Shown: positions 36,074-44,963 of the stretch, piece by piece
Layout: every line of letters starts with the position of its first letter
Position numbering within the stretch: the first letter of the stretch is position 1
Source of the DNA: Candidatus Angelobacter sp. Gp1-AA117
GTDB taxonomy: Bacteria; Acidobacteriota; Terriglobia; Terriglobales; Acidobacteriaceae
Length of the DNA stretch: 64,000 nt
Direction of reading: 5' to 3'
Assembly (NCBI GenBank): GCA_003223515.1
Contig: QHVI01000047.1
Location: forward strand, 20,861-84,860
Notes under the pieces: generated by a model
What the model saw: only the letters and a program-made list of their open reading frames with translations
Told to the model about the DNA's origin: nothing
Databases searched by the model: none
Translations under genes and position numbers: made by a program

Positions 36074-36481
36074 TCAATGACGTTCAACTGTGCCCTTGAG
36101 GATCATCATGCTCGAAGGTGTACCAGGCTTTACGCTATCTTCCGCAGTGACGAAGATGTCAAAGTCTTTGTACGTGGTTGCTGCCTTCAGGTGTCCTTCA
36201 AGATCTTCGTTGACCCGCAACAAACCCAGCACCTCAGGATCTTTCCCGCGTGGCTGGATCCACACTATATAGTTGGTCTTGGCCGGCGTCAGTGATTGTG
36301 GCGCCGCCATGTGTTTCACTTCAACATCTATCCCGGTATTGCCGTTGCGATCGTTATCGGTCGTGACCTTGCCCATCGCTGCCGGAGCAAGACCGGTGTT
36401 GGTCAGCTTATCTTCGCGTCCCCAGGCTGCAACTGTAAGCAGAAAACTGAGAATGACAATCAGAGCAATGCGTGGCTTCAT
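36074..36481 (-). CDS. Small secreted protein, unknown function
   Basis: 135 residues with a clear signal peptide (IALIVILSFLLTVAAWG). The mature part contains NTGIDVEVKHMAAPQSLTPA and YIVWIQPRGKDPEVLGLLRV, then IFVTAEDSVKPGTPSS. The layout (charged start, beta-rich middle with a conserved-looking YxVWxxP phrase) suggests a small periplasmic beta domain of the kind found in anti-sigma or cupredoxin-like proteins, but I cannot name it. It is monocistronic with its own terminator. Confidence 0.7.
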   Translation of the reverse strand: MKPRIALIVILSFLLTVAAWGREDKLTNTGLAPAAMGKVTTDNDRNGNTGIDVEVKHMAAPQSLTPAKTNYIVWIQPRGKDPEVLGLLRVNEDLEGHLKAATTYKDFDIFVTAEDSVKPGTPSSMMILKGTVERH

Positions 36482-37151
36482 GCTCTTACCTCCCGCCGTG
36501 AATTATTGATTAGGATGAGAGACTACAAACAGATGTTGTCGATCCTGTTTCTGAAATCGCGAGCGCAGCGAGGGATTACTATTGTCAAATTGATGTACAC
36601 GGAGCAGAACAGCTCAATCGTGCAATTCGGAATAGACGAGCATCTCTGGCCAGCAGTACCTCACGTTTACAATGCATGTATCCATGCAGTCTGTCTTCCT
36701 GAGAGGCATGTCTTTTTGCAGTTGCAACGTGGTCAGTATTCAACACGATACCCTCCACGCCTGTCATTCTGAACGCAGCGCCGCCATGTTCTTTTCCGCA
36801 ATGGATTCTAGAGCGCGAAGCGAAGAACCCCGAGAATATTTCCTCTGCCATACAGCATCAGGGAGTTCTCACAATGCATTTTTGTTGAAATTCCCTGATG
36901 CTGCATGATGGTTCCGAATCACTTCGGGGTCTTTCGACTGCGCTCTCCCTCCTGCGTCGGTCGAGCTTGCTCAAGATGACAGCGGGACAAGTTTTGGATC
37001 TCGTACGTCGATCGAATACAAAAACGAGCATCTCTGGCCAGAGATGCTCGTTGCCATAGAGATTTCTCGCTATGCTCGAAATTCACAAAGACCAGAGATG
37101 CTGGTTGTGAGAAGGCTTCCTCGCTGCCGCTCGGAATGTTAAGTGCGGAAC
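36482..37151. other. 670-bp gene-free stretch rich in palindromes
   Basis: It contains a TGTCATTCTGA ... GCGAAGAACC element (36760-36832; second copy at 42091-42128), a hairpin made of CAGCATCAGGGA and its complement (about 36852-36906), a TTTCGACTGCGCTC ... GCTCAAGATGACA element (about 36931-36981), a 30-bp perfect palindrome (37023-37052) and half-copies of it at 36637-36653 and 37092-37102. Open frames across it have no protein-like features. Confidence 0.6.
37023..37052. repeat. Perfect 30-bp palindrome
   Basis: The half-sequence AACGAGCATCTCTGG is followed at once by its exact reverse complement. CGAGCATCTCTGGCCAG recurs alone at 36637-36653 and CCAGAGATGCT at 37092-37102. It could form a long cruciform or serve as a binding site. 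Its distance from the DUF1501 stop (about 100 bp) would also allow a role in transcript ends. Confidence 0.7.
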
Positions 37152-38414
37152 TCACCCCAGGTATTTCAGGAAGTTCCTGGGTGAGGCCTTGTCGAATCCT
37201 GGAAACACCTTCTCTAAATCCTTGTTGCCGAGATGCTGGTACACGGCTTCGCTGAGTACCTGCCGAAAGTCGGTGGTCACGGCCAGGTCACGGCCTTCGT
37301 AGAGCTGCTCGGTCTGCAACCCGGGCCAGCGGCCATAAACCTTGCCGCCTTTGACTGGGCCGCCCAATACGAACATCACGTTGGCATGTCCGTGATCGGT
37401 GCCGCGGTTGCCGTTCTCGCGTGCCGTCCGCCCGAACTCTGACATGGTCACAATGACCGTGTCTGCCCCAAGGTCGCCCAGATCAGTCCAGAAGGCCGCA
37501 ATCGACTGCGAGAGCTCACGCGTGAGGTTGGCAATCTGTCCCTGGATGCTGCCTTCGTTTACGTGGTGATCCCAGCCGCCGATATCGGCAAACGCAACCT
37601 CTACGCCCAGGTTGGCCTTAATGAGCTGCGCCACCTGCCGCAGGCTGTCACCAAAGCGTCCGCGTGGATAGTTCGCCCCCGGAGCCGGTGTGTACTTCTC
37701 CGGATCGGCCGAACGCAGCATCTTCACTGCTTCAAATGTCTCATTGCCGGTGCCATGCAGCACCGTGTCCACCGACTGCTCGTACATGGCTTCAAAGCTA
37801 TTGCTGGCGATGTTGCCTCCCGGGCCGCGTCCACCCACGGTGAACTCGCGAATGTTGCCCATGCTCACCGCCGGAATAGAGCCGGCCAGGGTACGTGGCA
37901 GAGCGCCTCCCATAGCCACAGCGCGGAAGGGCGAGGCTGCCGGCTCCTTCATGCCTGCCAGGGCGCGATTCAGCCAGCCGTCTTCCGTGGCTTTCATTCC
38001 GGGTGTGCCGGATTCCATGTAGTCCTGGGCGTCAAAGTGAGAACGGGTGTTGTCCGGCGATCCGGCTGCGTGAACAATGGCCAGGTGCCCTGCATCCCAT
38101 AGCGGCTTGAAGTCCGCCATCGAAGGATGCAACCCAAAGAAGCCATCCAGATCAATCGCGCCGTTATTGCCCTTCGGCCGGGGTATGGCAATGCTGGGCC
38201 TCATCGAGTAATAAGCTGCCTCCGCGTGAGGGATCACGATATTCAATCCATCCGCAGCGCCGCGCTGGAAGAGCACCACCAGCCGCTTCTTGCCCGTGCC
38301 CGCTGTTGCCGTCTCTGCCGCATAAACGGCACGCGTGAGGAAGCTCGGGATCACACTGGTTCCCACAATGGCCAGCGCCCCGCCTTTCAGGAATACTCTG
38401 CGAGTAATCGCCAT
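37152..38414 (-). CDS. DUF1501 family protein, Tat-exported
   Basis: 420 residues. The N-terminus has a twin-arginine signal (TRRVFLKGGALAIVG). The body has RLVVLFQRGAADGLNIVIPH, a sulfatase/alkaline-phosphatase-like opening, and the C-terminal EFGRTARENGNRGTDHGHAN, which is the DUF1501 hallmark and likely a metal site. The function is not established. It lies 10 bp downstream of the DUF1800 gene. This pair is common in acidobacteria and planctomycetes, and both are exported, so they probably act together in the periplasm. Confidence 0.9.
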   Translation of the reverse strand: MAITRRVFLKGGALAIVGTSVIPSFLTRAVYAAETATAGTGKKRLVVLFQRGAADGLNIVIPHAEAAYYSMRPSIAIPRPKGNNGAIDLDGFFGLHPSMADFKPLWDAGHLAIVHAAGSPDNTRSHFDAQDYMESGTPGMKATEDGWLNRALAGMKEPAASPFRAVAMGGALPRTLAGSIPAVSMGNIREFTVGGRGPGGNIASNSFEAMYEQSVDTVLHGTGNETFEAVKMLRSADPEKYTPAPGANYPRGRFGDSLRQVAQLIKANLGVEVAFADIGGWDHHVNEGSIQGQIANLTRELSQSIAAFWTDLGDLGADTVIVTMSEFGRTARENGNRGTDHGHANVMFVLGGPVKGGKVYGRWPGLQTEQLYEGRDLAVTTDFRQVLSEAVYQHLGNKDLEKVFPGFDKASPRNFLKYLG

Positions 38415-38424
38415 GACTCTCTCC

Positions 38425-40458
38425 TTAACGTCTCTGGAATTCGGGTGACCCCATGATTAACCCGGCAATTGCGCCATAGTTGGGGGGCTTGGCGGGATCG
38501 TCGAGCCGGCGCTGTGCAACCTGGGGATCGCTGAGCTGCTTCTCGATCACCGCATGCGTCTGCGCAGAAATATCACCTGCCAGCAATGTGTTCTCCAGCG
38601 TGGCCACCGCGGCATTCGTGTCCGACGGATTTTCGCCGTGCAGCATGGCCTGCGGATTGGGTGTAAGACCGGGCAGCCGTCCGACTCCCAGCGCCAGCGC
38701 AAAGTTCATGCGGTTCACCAGCGCAGAAGAGTTCACCCAGGTTTCCGCTTTCATGGAATAGCCGGTTGGCGGCTGCATCGCGTAAAGCGGCATGCCCATC
38801 TTGTTGAGCTGCTGCACCAGCGGCAGCGCGTTCTGCACGTCCACGCCCGAAGCACGCACCGCAGAAGCCACGAACTCCAGAGGCGTTTTCACCTTGGCCC
38901 GGTAGGCATCGGCGGCCCAGAACTCCGGCGAACGAAACATGGTGCGCAGCACCTCGCGGATGTCGCCATCCTTCTTCAGGAATGTCTCTGTCATCTTGTC
39001 AATCAGGCTTTGGGGAGGCGTATCAGAGACAAAGCGCATGGCCAGCTTCTTCGAGATAAACTTTGCGGTGGAAGGATGATGCGCCAGGATGTCGAACACC
39101 TGCATGGCTTCATCCTGCCCATGCTCTTTGATCTCGTGGCCAAGCACATGCTTTGTGCCCGGCTCATGGGCGCGCTCGTTGTAGAAGAAATCACCGCCGC
39201 GTTGCGGCTGCTGGATGCTCCATCCGGTCAGCACCTTGGCCAACTCAGTCACGTCTTTCTGCGTGTAGCCGCCATCCACGCCCAGCGTGTGCAACTCCAT
39301 GATCTCCCGGGCATAGTTTTCGTTGAGTCCGCTGGGCCGGTTCTTATTATTGGCCTGTGGCCTTGGCGGAGGCTGCATGCCAAAGCGCCGGAACCGCTTC
39401 TGCGCTCCCGGCCGTTGCGGTCCATATTTGGCTAAATCGGAATCCGGCCCCACGCTCTGCCAGTTATCCAGGTAGAACAACATGGCTGGACTTTTGGCGG
39501 TTGCCACCAGTAGGTCTCTGAATTTGCCAAAAGCGTGTTCGCGGATCACGTCCCGCTCGTAGGCGGTGACCATGTAGCGATCCGGGCCTTTGTTGATGAA
39601 CACATTGAAGTGGTTGAACCAGAAGTCGGTCATTACCTCTTCAAGCTGGCGCTCGCTGTAGATGGCGCGCAGCACCTTGGCCTGCGCCAGTTCGCCGCCC
39701 ACCACCAGTTGCGGCTGCAGGATCGCCTGGATCGTTTCACGCTGCTCAGGCTTCATGCCGTCTACCAGTTGCATCGCTTCCGGCCCTTTCACGGCGCGAG
39801 CCAGTTCCACCCGCTCTTCCGGCGTCATCTTCAGAATATTGTTGTAGCGCTGCTCCGGAGGCATCTGCAGCAACTGCGCCGAATCGATATCGGCAAACAT
39901 GCGCGCCTCGCGATCTTTCTGGCGGGCATTGCGCTGCTCGGGCGTCATTTGCTCATCGCCCTGCGCATCCGTCTTCATGTCTGCATCGATGGTCTGTTCT
40001 TTCTTTTGCTGTCTCTGTTCATAGGCGGCCATACGCGACTCATAGATGGCGCGTTTACCGGGATCGGAAGGCAGCGACATGCGGCCGTTCTCCAGCGCCC
40101 GCACTACCTGCGGCGGAGGAAAGTTTTCCACCATTTCGGTGGTGCTCATTTTCAAGGTGCGGAAAGGCGCCAGCCTGGCCTCTAACTGGCTGTTATCGAT
40201 CTTGTCAGGATGAAGCTGCTGCTCAAACCACTTATCCAGTCCCTCGGCGCTGACTTTCTCCACGTCGCCAGGATGCGGGCCAAAGGTAAGACGGTTCAGC
40301 GCATGGAGGATTTTTTTGTTTTCCTCCATCTGCGCTGGGCCGGCGGCCCGAGCTTGTTTTGATTTGGATTTTGACTGTTTGTCGGCTGCAAGCAGCGCGA
40401 AAGCAGAAGCCAGTACTGCAATGATCATCAGGATGACCAATTTGCGAGTGGCACGCAT
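38425..40458 (-). CDS. DUF1800 family protein, exported
   Basis: 677 residues when started at the ATG at 40458, which has AGGAG seven nt upstream (CTAGGAGTGAGT); a longer frame to 40524 adds 22 unlikely residues. A signal peptide (KLVILMIIAVLASAFALLA) is followed by a Lys-rich segment and the domain start ILHALNRLTFGPHPGDVEKV. NENYAREIMELHTLGVDGGYTQ and the FWAADAYRAKVKTPLEFVAS region are DUF1800 hallmarks. A Gln/Met/Arg-rich insertion (about residues 120-260 here) is longer than usual. It is the first gene of an operon with DUF1501. Biochemical role unknown. Confidence 0.9.
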   Translation of the reverse strand: MRATRKLVILMIIAVLASAFALLAADKQSKSKSKQARAAGPAQMEENKKILHALNRLTFGPHPGDVEKVSAEGLDKWFEQQLHPDKIDNSQLEARLAPFRTLKMSTTEMVENFPPPQVVRALENGRMSLPSDPGKRAIYESRMAAYEQRQQKKEQTIDADMKTDAQGDEQMTPEQRNARQKDREARMFADIDSAQLLQMPPEQRYNNILKMTPEERVELARAVKGPEAMQLVDGMKPEQRETIQAILQPQLVVGGELAQAKVLRAIYSERQLEEVMTDFWFNHFNVFINKGPDRYMVTAYERDVIREHAFGKFRDLLVATAKSPAMLFYLDNWQSVGPDSDLAKYGPQRPGAQKRFRRFGMQPPPRPQANNKNRPSGLNENYAREIMELHTLGVDGGYTQKDVTELAKVLTGWSIQQPQRGGDFFYNERAHEPGTKHVLGHEIKEHGQDEAMQVFDILAHHPSTAKFISKKLAMRFVSDTPPQSLIDKMTETFLKKDGDIREVLRTMFRSPEFWAADAYRAKVKTPLEFVASAVRASGVDVQNALPLVQQLNKMGMPLYAMQPPTGYSMKAETWVNSSALVNRMNFALALGVGRLPGLTPNPQAMLHGENPSDTNAAVATLENTLLAGDISAQTHAVIEKQLSDPQVAQRRLDDPAKPPNYGAIAGLIMGSPEFQRR

Positions 40459-40521
40459 ACTCACTCCTAGTCCTCTATATTCTCCAATATTAACCCCTTG
40501 AGGAAGAAAAGTTGCTGGATT

Positions 40522-40616
40522 CACCGCAAACGACGCTAAGGGCGCAAAGGTAGCGAAAACGGCCCACTTGGAAGTTCAGCTGCCTTGTTACCTTTGCGTC
40601 CGTTGCGCCCTTTGTT
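40522..40616. repeat. Two opposed copies of the TGCGTCC repeat
   Basis: CACCGCAAACGACGCTAAGG and GCGCAAAGG on one side (40522-40550), TTACCTTTGCGTCCGTTGCG and CCCTTTG on the other (about 40588-40615). The facing copies could pair into a loose hairpin between the DUF1800 gene and the HD-GYP gene. Confidence 0.6.
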
Positions 40617-40624
40617 CAGGATAG

Positions 40625-41992
40625 CTATGTATGTGAGAAGGTGCGGCCCCGGTTCAACCGGCGGTTCATCTCTGAGGCTAGCAGGTCTATATCGGTGGGC
40701 GCTATATTGCATGCAATTTCCGGATCAAGGAAGGGCTTCCTCGATTTACCTTCGGCTGCTGCCCAGGGACGCGGGGGGGTGATGAGTCCCACGGCATCCC
40801 TTCGAAGCTGTATCAGCAGAGCCTGCACTACATCCGCATCCAGCTTGGCTGGGGCCAGCCAACTGATCTGCGCCGCTACCTCGCCCAGTGACAACCTTTT
40901 TCTATACGGGCGCTCGCTGAGCATGGCATCAAACGTGTCCGCCACGGCCACAATCTTTACCGGCATCGAGACCTCATCGTTACCCAGGTGGTCAGGATAT
41001 CCGGAACCATCCGCCCGCTCGTGATGCGAGCGCACCACCTCAGGAATATTTGGCCAGGGGAACTGCACGGTAGAGACAATCTGATGCCCTACCACAGTGT
41101 GGTCGCTCATCTCACGGAACTCTGTGGGCTCCAGCGCGGTGGCTTTGCTGAACAGTCGTTTGTCCACATTCACCTTGCCGATATCATGCAGGTAGCCTGC
41201 GGCCCGCAGCTCGTTGATCTCATTCAGGCCCATGCTCAGTGCTTCAGCTATTCCAGCAGCATAGCGGCCTACGCGTAACGAATGGCCGTGCATGTAAACA
41301 TCTTTTGCGTCGATAGTGGCGGCAAAGGCTTCCAGAGCGTTGTCCCAGAAGCCGTGGGCTGAAGCTACCAGGCGCAGGTTCTCAGCGGTGCGTTCCTGCA
41401 GAGTCATCATCAATTGGTGATTGTGAATCGCCAGCGCGATGAACGGGGCAACCTCGCCCATCTGCCGCAACAGCTCCGGTGGATATTCAGAGCCGCCTTC
41501 CCGCTCGCCCAGCATCAATGCCCCAATCAGTTTGCCGCGAACTTTCAGTGGGACCAGACACTTGAACCAGACGGTTGAGATATTTCCTGTGGAACTCAGG
41601 AAAATGTCGCAGCGCTCACGGCACAGCTTCTGCGGAATATTGACCTGGCTGAGCGCATGTATGTGCTTGGGCAGCAGCGGAAATACCGCCGTTTGCGGAA
41701 ACAATGGGAAGCCCAGCGCCGCCACAGAGGCCAGCATCGGCGGGCGCTCCTGGAAACGAAACAGGGCGCCGGATTTGGCGTGAGCGGCCAGCAGAACAAT
41801 TTCCAGGGCCGCCATGGCAGTGTGATGGAGGTCGCGTTCGCCAGCAAGCACCAGCCCCAGATCGGCCAGGATCTGCGAGGCATCCAACGAGGGTCTTGTG
41901 AGAGAGTTCGTCAAGTGAATGACGAGAACTCCAGAGCAAGTTAGAGTAGCAGCTAATTTCCCGCGGCGGAAGGAAGGGTACTTAAATAGCAA
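40625..41992 (-). CDS. GAF + HD-GYP domain protein, probable c-di-GMP phosphodiesterase
   Basis: About 455 residues as the longest frame. Residues about 40-200 form a GAF-like sensor domain (SGALFRFQERPPMLASVAAL) and residues about 215-420 an HD-GYP domain. The metal ligands HD are in YLHDIGKV, HHERADGSGYP carries the GYP motif, and VADTFDAMLSERPYRK follows. All expected active residues are visible, so c-di-GMP hydrolysis is likely. The first about 25 residues come from sequence that looks intergenic; the true start is probably a TTG near 41914 (LTNSLTRPS), but no good ribosome binding site decides it. Confidence 0.85.
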   Translation of the reverse strand: MLFKYPSFRRGKLAATLTCSGVLVIHLTNSLTRPSLDASQILADLGLVLAGERDLHHTAMAALEIVLLAAHAKSGALFRFQERPPMLASVAALGFPLFPQTAVFPLLPKHIHALSQVNIPQKLCRERCDIFLSSTGNISTVWFKCLVPLKVRGKLIGALMLGEREGGSEYPPELLRQMGEVAPFIALAIHNHQLMMTLQERTAENLRLVASAHGFWDNALEAFAATIDAKDVYMHGHSLRVGRYAAGIAEALSMGLNEINELRAAGYLHDIGKVNVDKRLFSKATALEPTEFREMSDHTVVGHQIVSTVQFPWPNIPEVVRSHHERADGSGYPDHLGNDEVSMPVKIVAVADTFDAMLSERPYRKRLSLGEVAAQISWLAPAKLDADVVQALLIQLRRDAVGLITPPRPWAAAEGKSRKPFLDPEIACNIAPTDIDLLASEMNRRLNRGRTFSHT

Positions 41993-42210
41993 ATAGCAAT
42001 TAGCAGCTAGCAGAAGAGCTTTTGGCTTTTTGTTCTTGGCTTTTTGTTCTTGGCTTTTGGCTCTTGGTTCTTAGCCAGGCTCCTTATCTTTTGTCATTCT
42101 GAGGCGCGCTCTTTGCGCCGAAGAACCTATGCATTTCCTCTGCGGGTGAATCAATCTGCCAATCTGCGGTAAATCCGAGTCATCCGGCGTAATCAGCAGT
42201 AGGTTTTAGT
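41985..42210. repeat. Cluster of word repeats between two minus-strand genes
   Basis: It contains AGCAAATAGCAATTAGCAGC words, then TTTTGGCTTTTTGTTCTTGG words to 42078, a TGTCATTCTGAGGCGCGCTC ... GCCGAAGAACC element (42091-42128), and CTGCCAATCTGCGGTAAATC / CGGCGTAATCAGCAGTAGG words (42153-42206). No gene is supported. Confidence 0.6.
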
Positions 42211-42214
42211 TTTG

Positions 42215-43987
42215 CTAATTGCTATCCGCTTGTTTCATGCACCACTCTATATGCTTCTCCAGAATAGCGAGCGGCATCGAGCCGCTACCCAGAAAGCAAT
42301 CGTGGAATTTCCGGATATCGAACTTATCACCAAGCTGGTGCTGGGCCTCTTCACGCAGTTTCCAGATTTTCCGGCTTCCCAATTTGTAAGCCAGTGCTTG
42401 CGCAGGCACGTCCACGGAATACCGCAATGACTCGCTCTCGATCTGCGCTTCCGAATCCACCCCATGCTCCTTCATGTACGCCATTGCCCGCTCGCGGCTC
42501 CAGCCCATAGCGTTCATTCCGGTATCGACCACCAGACGGATGGAGTGGCGCATGTCTGTCATCAGCATGCCATAAACATCATAGAAGTTCTCGTAAACAC
42601 CCATCTCCCTACCTAGAGCAGAACTGTAGTTGGCCCAGCCCTCGGTGTACGCGAGATGGATAGAGGAGCGCCGAAAGGCCGGTAATGCAGTGTTTTCTTG
42701 TTGCAGGTTTGCCTGGAGGTGGTGTCCGGGAATGAGTTCGTGCAGCAATAGAGCGCCCGCAGTCAGCAACGAGCGCTCATTCAGGTGTGAGCCGTTGTAA
42801 TAGTAGATGCCGCGCGGCTCAGTCGCTGTAGGCAGTTCGTAATGCCCAAACGTCTGGCCAGCTTCCAGTCCGGGTGGAAGCCGCTTGATACCATACGGCG
42901 CTTTGGGCACATGCAGGAAATACTTCGGGACCACACGCAGTACACGATTCAGGTATTCATTGAGCCGGGCTTCAATATCTTCCGGCGATTTTGGAAAGAA
43001 CCTGGGTTCGGTCTTCAGGTAATGATGGAACTCTTCCCGCGTGCCCTTAAACCTAAGTTCGCGGCGCACTGCCGCCATCTGCTCTTCCGTGTGCTGCACC
43101 TCTTCCAACCCAATGCGGTGAATCTCTTCAGGTGAAAGATCAAGTGTAGTAGCAATGCGGACAAGGTAGCGGTAGAACTCCTTGCCGCCCGGATATTGCG
43201 AAGCACCGACATCTGAAGGAACCTTCTTTGCATAGTCTCCGGCGACGTAGTCCTTCAACTCGGTTAGAGCTGGGTTGATCTTTGTCCGGATAATCCAGGT
43301 GGCTTTCTGCCTGAAACTTGCAGTCTGTTCGCCGGTGATTCCGGGGCCAAAACGTCTCGCTTCCGGGAGCAGCGAACTTTTCCCCGGCTCCTCGATGAGT
43401 GACGAAAGAAAGCGCATGACGATGGGTAGCTCGGCTTTCGGGACAATAATTCCCCGCCGGGCCTGCTCATGCACGTTGTTGTCGATGTTGCGGATGAACT
43501 CCGCATATTTGCCCAGCAGCATCAGGCAGTGCTCCAGATCGGCGCTGCTGCGCAACGGTTGTTCAGAGATGACCTGTGTGGCCAGAGGAATGGGCGATAT
43601 ATAGGGTGTAATCTGGAAAAAGAACCAGTAGTATTTTGCTTCTTCGGAGATGCGCCACGTTTCCCAATTGAGAATCCGCAGTGTGAGCCAATCCTGATGA
43701 TTTAATTTGTCGAGGTTGACCGCGCGCAGTTCCTGAACGATATGGCGCGCAAACTCGGCTTCGGCCTTTGCCTTGTTTTCTGAAATGTCGGGCAGTTCGT
43801 TGACTGGTTCACTATCAATCAAGTCGCGATACATGCCGGTTTTTTTTGCATCCTGCCAGAATTCATCGACAATGCGCGCCAGCAGAACCGCGTCTTTGTT
43901 CTCCTCAGCCTCTTGAGGCAGGCTTTGGGCTTGCAGAGAACACAGCAGAAAAACAAATGAGAAACCGAGGCATGTGACTCGAAGCAT
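42215..43987 (-). CDS. DUF885 family protein, exported metallopeptidase-like
   Basis: 590 residues with a signal peptide (CLGFSFVFLLCSLQAQS). The C-terminal half carries LLLHELIPGHHLQANL, an HExxPGHH zinc-site-like motif, and AYTEGWANYSSALG, which supplies the likely third ligand Glu. MSRERAMAY-type sequence (MGWSRERAMAYMKEHG) follows. These are the hallmarks of DUF885, distantly related to M32/M3-type gluzincins. No enzymatic activity can be claimed for this copy. It is a single gene; upstream (43988-44041) is a repeat copy. Confidence 0.88.
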   Translation of the reverse strand: MLRVTCLGFSFVFLLCSLQAQSLPQEAEENKDAVLLARIVDEFWQDAKKTGMYRDLIDSEPVNELPDISENKAKAEAEFARHIVQELRAVNLDKLNHQDWLTLRILNWETWRISEEAKYYWFFFQITPYISPIPLATQVISEQPLRSSADLEHCLMLLGKYAEFIRNIDNNVHEQARRGIIVPKAELPIVMRFLSSLIEEPGKSSLLPEARRFGPGITGEQTASFRQKATWIIRTKINPALTELKDYVAGDYAKKVPSDVGASQYPGGKEFYRYLVRIATTLDLSPEEIHRIGLEEVQHTEEQMAAVRRELRFKGTREEFHHYLKTEPRFFPKSPEDIEARLNEYLNRVLRVVPKYFLHVPKAPYGIKRLPPGLEAGQTFGHYELPTATEPRGIYYYNGSHLNERSLLTAGALLLHELIPGHHLQANLQQENTALPAFRRSSIHLAYTEGWANYSSALGREMGVYENFYDVYGMLMTDMRHSIRLVVDTGMNAMGWSRERAMAYMKEHGVDSEAQIESESLRYSVDVPAQALAYKLGSRKIWKLREEAQHQLGDKFDIRKFHDCFLGSGSMPLAILEKHIEWCMKQADSN

Positions 43988-44041
43988 TCGCCCCCGCTTT
44001 GATCGATTTGCGTCAATCAGCGTTCATTAGTCGTAAGGTTA

Positions 44042-44740
44042 TCAGAAGTGCCGCTGCAGATCGGCAAACCGTTCCACCTGCAACAGCCGCACGCCGTACG
44101 GGGCGGGGCCGACGACTTCGTGCTCCAGAATCCACGTCTGGTCATGGGGGACGAATACGGCGTTGATGCCTGCATTCAGCGCCGGGTTGATATCGGATTT
44201 AGGGCTGTTGCCGACCATCCAGGTCACGTCAGGAAGCAGGCGGTACTTGCCGACAATATTTTTATAAGTGGCGGAGTTCTTTTCCGCCACGATCTCCACG
44301 GCGGCAAAATATTCCTTCAATCCGGAGCGCTCCACCTTGCTCGATTGTTCGGTGATATCTCCCTTGGTCATCAGAATGAGGTGGTGCTGGCGGCCGGCCA
44401 GGTAGCTCAGCGTCTCCGGTACGCCATCAATCAATTCAATCGGGAATTTGGAGATGCGATGGGCAAAATTCCAGATGGTCTGGTGCAATGCGGGCGTAAC
44501 CGGCTCTTTCGAGAGGCGTTCAAAGGTCTTGACCAGCGAATGGGCAAAGCTGTGGGAACCATAGCCGCGCTCCAGAATGGTCTCACGCTCCGCCTCGTTG
44601 ATTACCAGGCGCACCTCTGCCGGGGTCATCTCCTGGTGGTTCAGGAATGACATGAAATCGGCGATAGCCTGCTCAAAGTAGATGTTGTTTTCCCAGAGGG
44701 TGTCATCCGCGTCAATCAGCAGGACTTGTGGTTCAGGCAT
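44042..44740 (-). CDS. HAD-superfamily hydrolase
   Basis: Probable phosphatase, 232 residues from the ATG at 44740 (MPEPQVLLIDADDTLW). The frame extends to 44836, but the added residues are only translated repeat DNA. Motif I is DADDTLW (nucleophile Asp and acid Asp), motif II Thr in LILMTKGD, motif III Lys in VAEKNSATYK, and motif IV GNSPKSDINPALNAG. A helical cap lies between motifs I and II (about residues 20-100), as in the phosphoglycolate phosphatase/YjjG-like group. Substrate unknown. Confidence 0.85.
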   Translation of the reverse strand: MPEPQVLLIDADDTLWENNIYFEQAIADFMSFLNHQEMTPAEVRLVINEAERETILERGYGSHSFAHSLVKTFERLSKEPVTPALHQTIWNFAHRISKFPIELIDGVPETLSYLAGRQHHLILMTKGDITEQSSKVERSGLKEYFAAVEIVAEKNSATYKNIVGKYRLLPDVTWMVGNSPKSDINPALNAGINAVFVPHDQTWILEHEVVGPAPYGVRLLQVERFADLQRHF

Positions 44741-44750
44741 TGAACTGTAT

Positions 44751-44823
44751 TTAACCGCAAAGGACGCGAAGGGGCAAAGGAACCAGGGGTTTGCCGCTGA
44801 TAAACGCTGATGACGCTGATTCT
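44751..44823. repeat. Intergenic repeat with CGCAAAGGACGC and GCTGATAAACGC parts
   Basis: AACCGCAAAGGACGCGAAGG followed by GGTTTGCCGCTGATAAACGC and TGATGACGCTGAT. Nearly the same two-part order recurs at 54332-54412, showing that the two word types belong to one larger element. It lies directly upstream of the HAD gene. Confidence 0.65.
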
Positions 44824-44963
44824 TGAGATGCGCCACAGATCAGTCCAGGCACAGACAATGCGGGAGAGCACAGAAGTACCCTGGGCTGGTTTTTGAAATC
44901 CCTTAATCCTGTACTACTCTCTCATAAGGCATACGGCTGATTGTTTCTCCCAGTCACTCCTCT

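Noticed and set aside
35836..36087. An 83-codon minus-strand frame
   Set aside because: It reads through a strong terminator and the tandem repeat; overlaps the end of the real gene.
36296..36772. A 158-codon plus-strand frame in the palindrome-rich gap
   Set aside because: It runs over the antisense of the secreted-protein gene and over repeats; no plausible start or domain.
38554..39435. A 293-codon open frame on the plus strand, His/Arg-rich
   Set aside because: Antisense to the DUF1800 gene; composition is that of a reverse-strand shadow.
37152..40458. DUF1501/DUF1800 pair as a new system
   Set aside because: The pair is already known as a recurring two-gene unit in several phyla; its function is unknown but it is not undescribed.
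44741..44836. N-terminal extension of the HAD hydrolase
   Set aside because: The extra 32 codons are translated intergenic repeat; the family start is at 44740.
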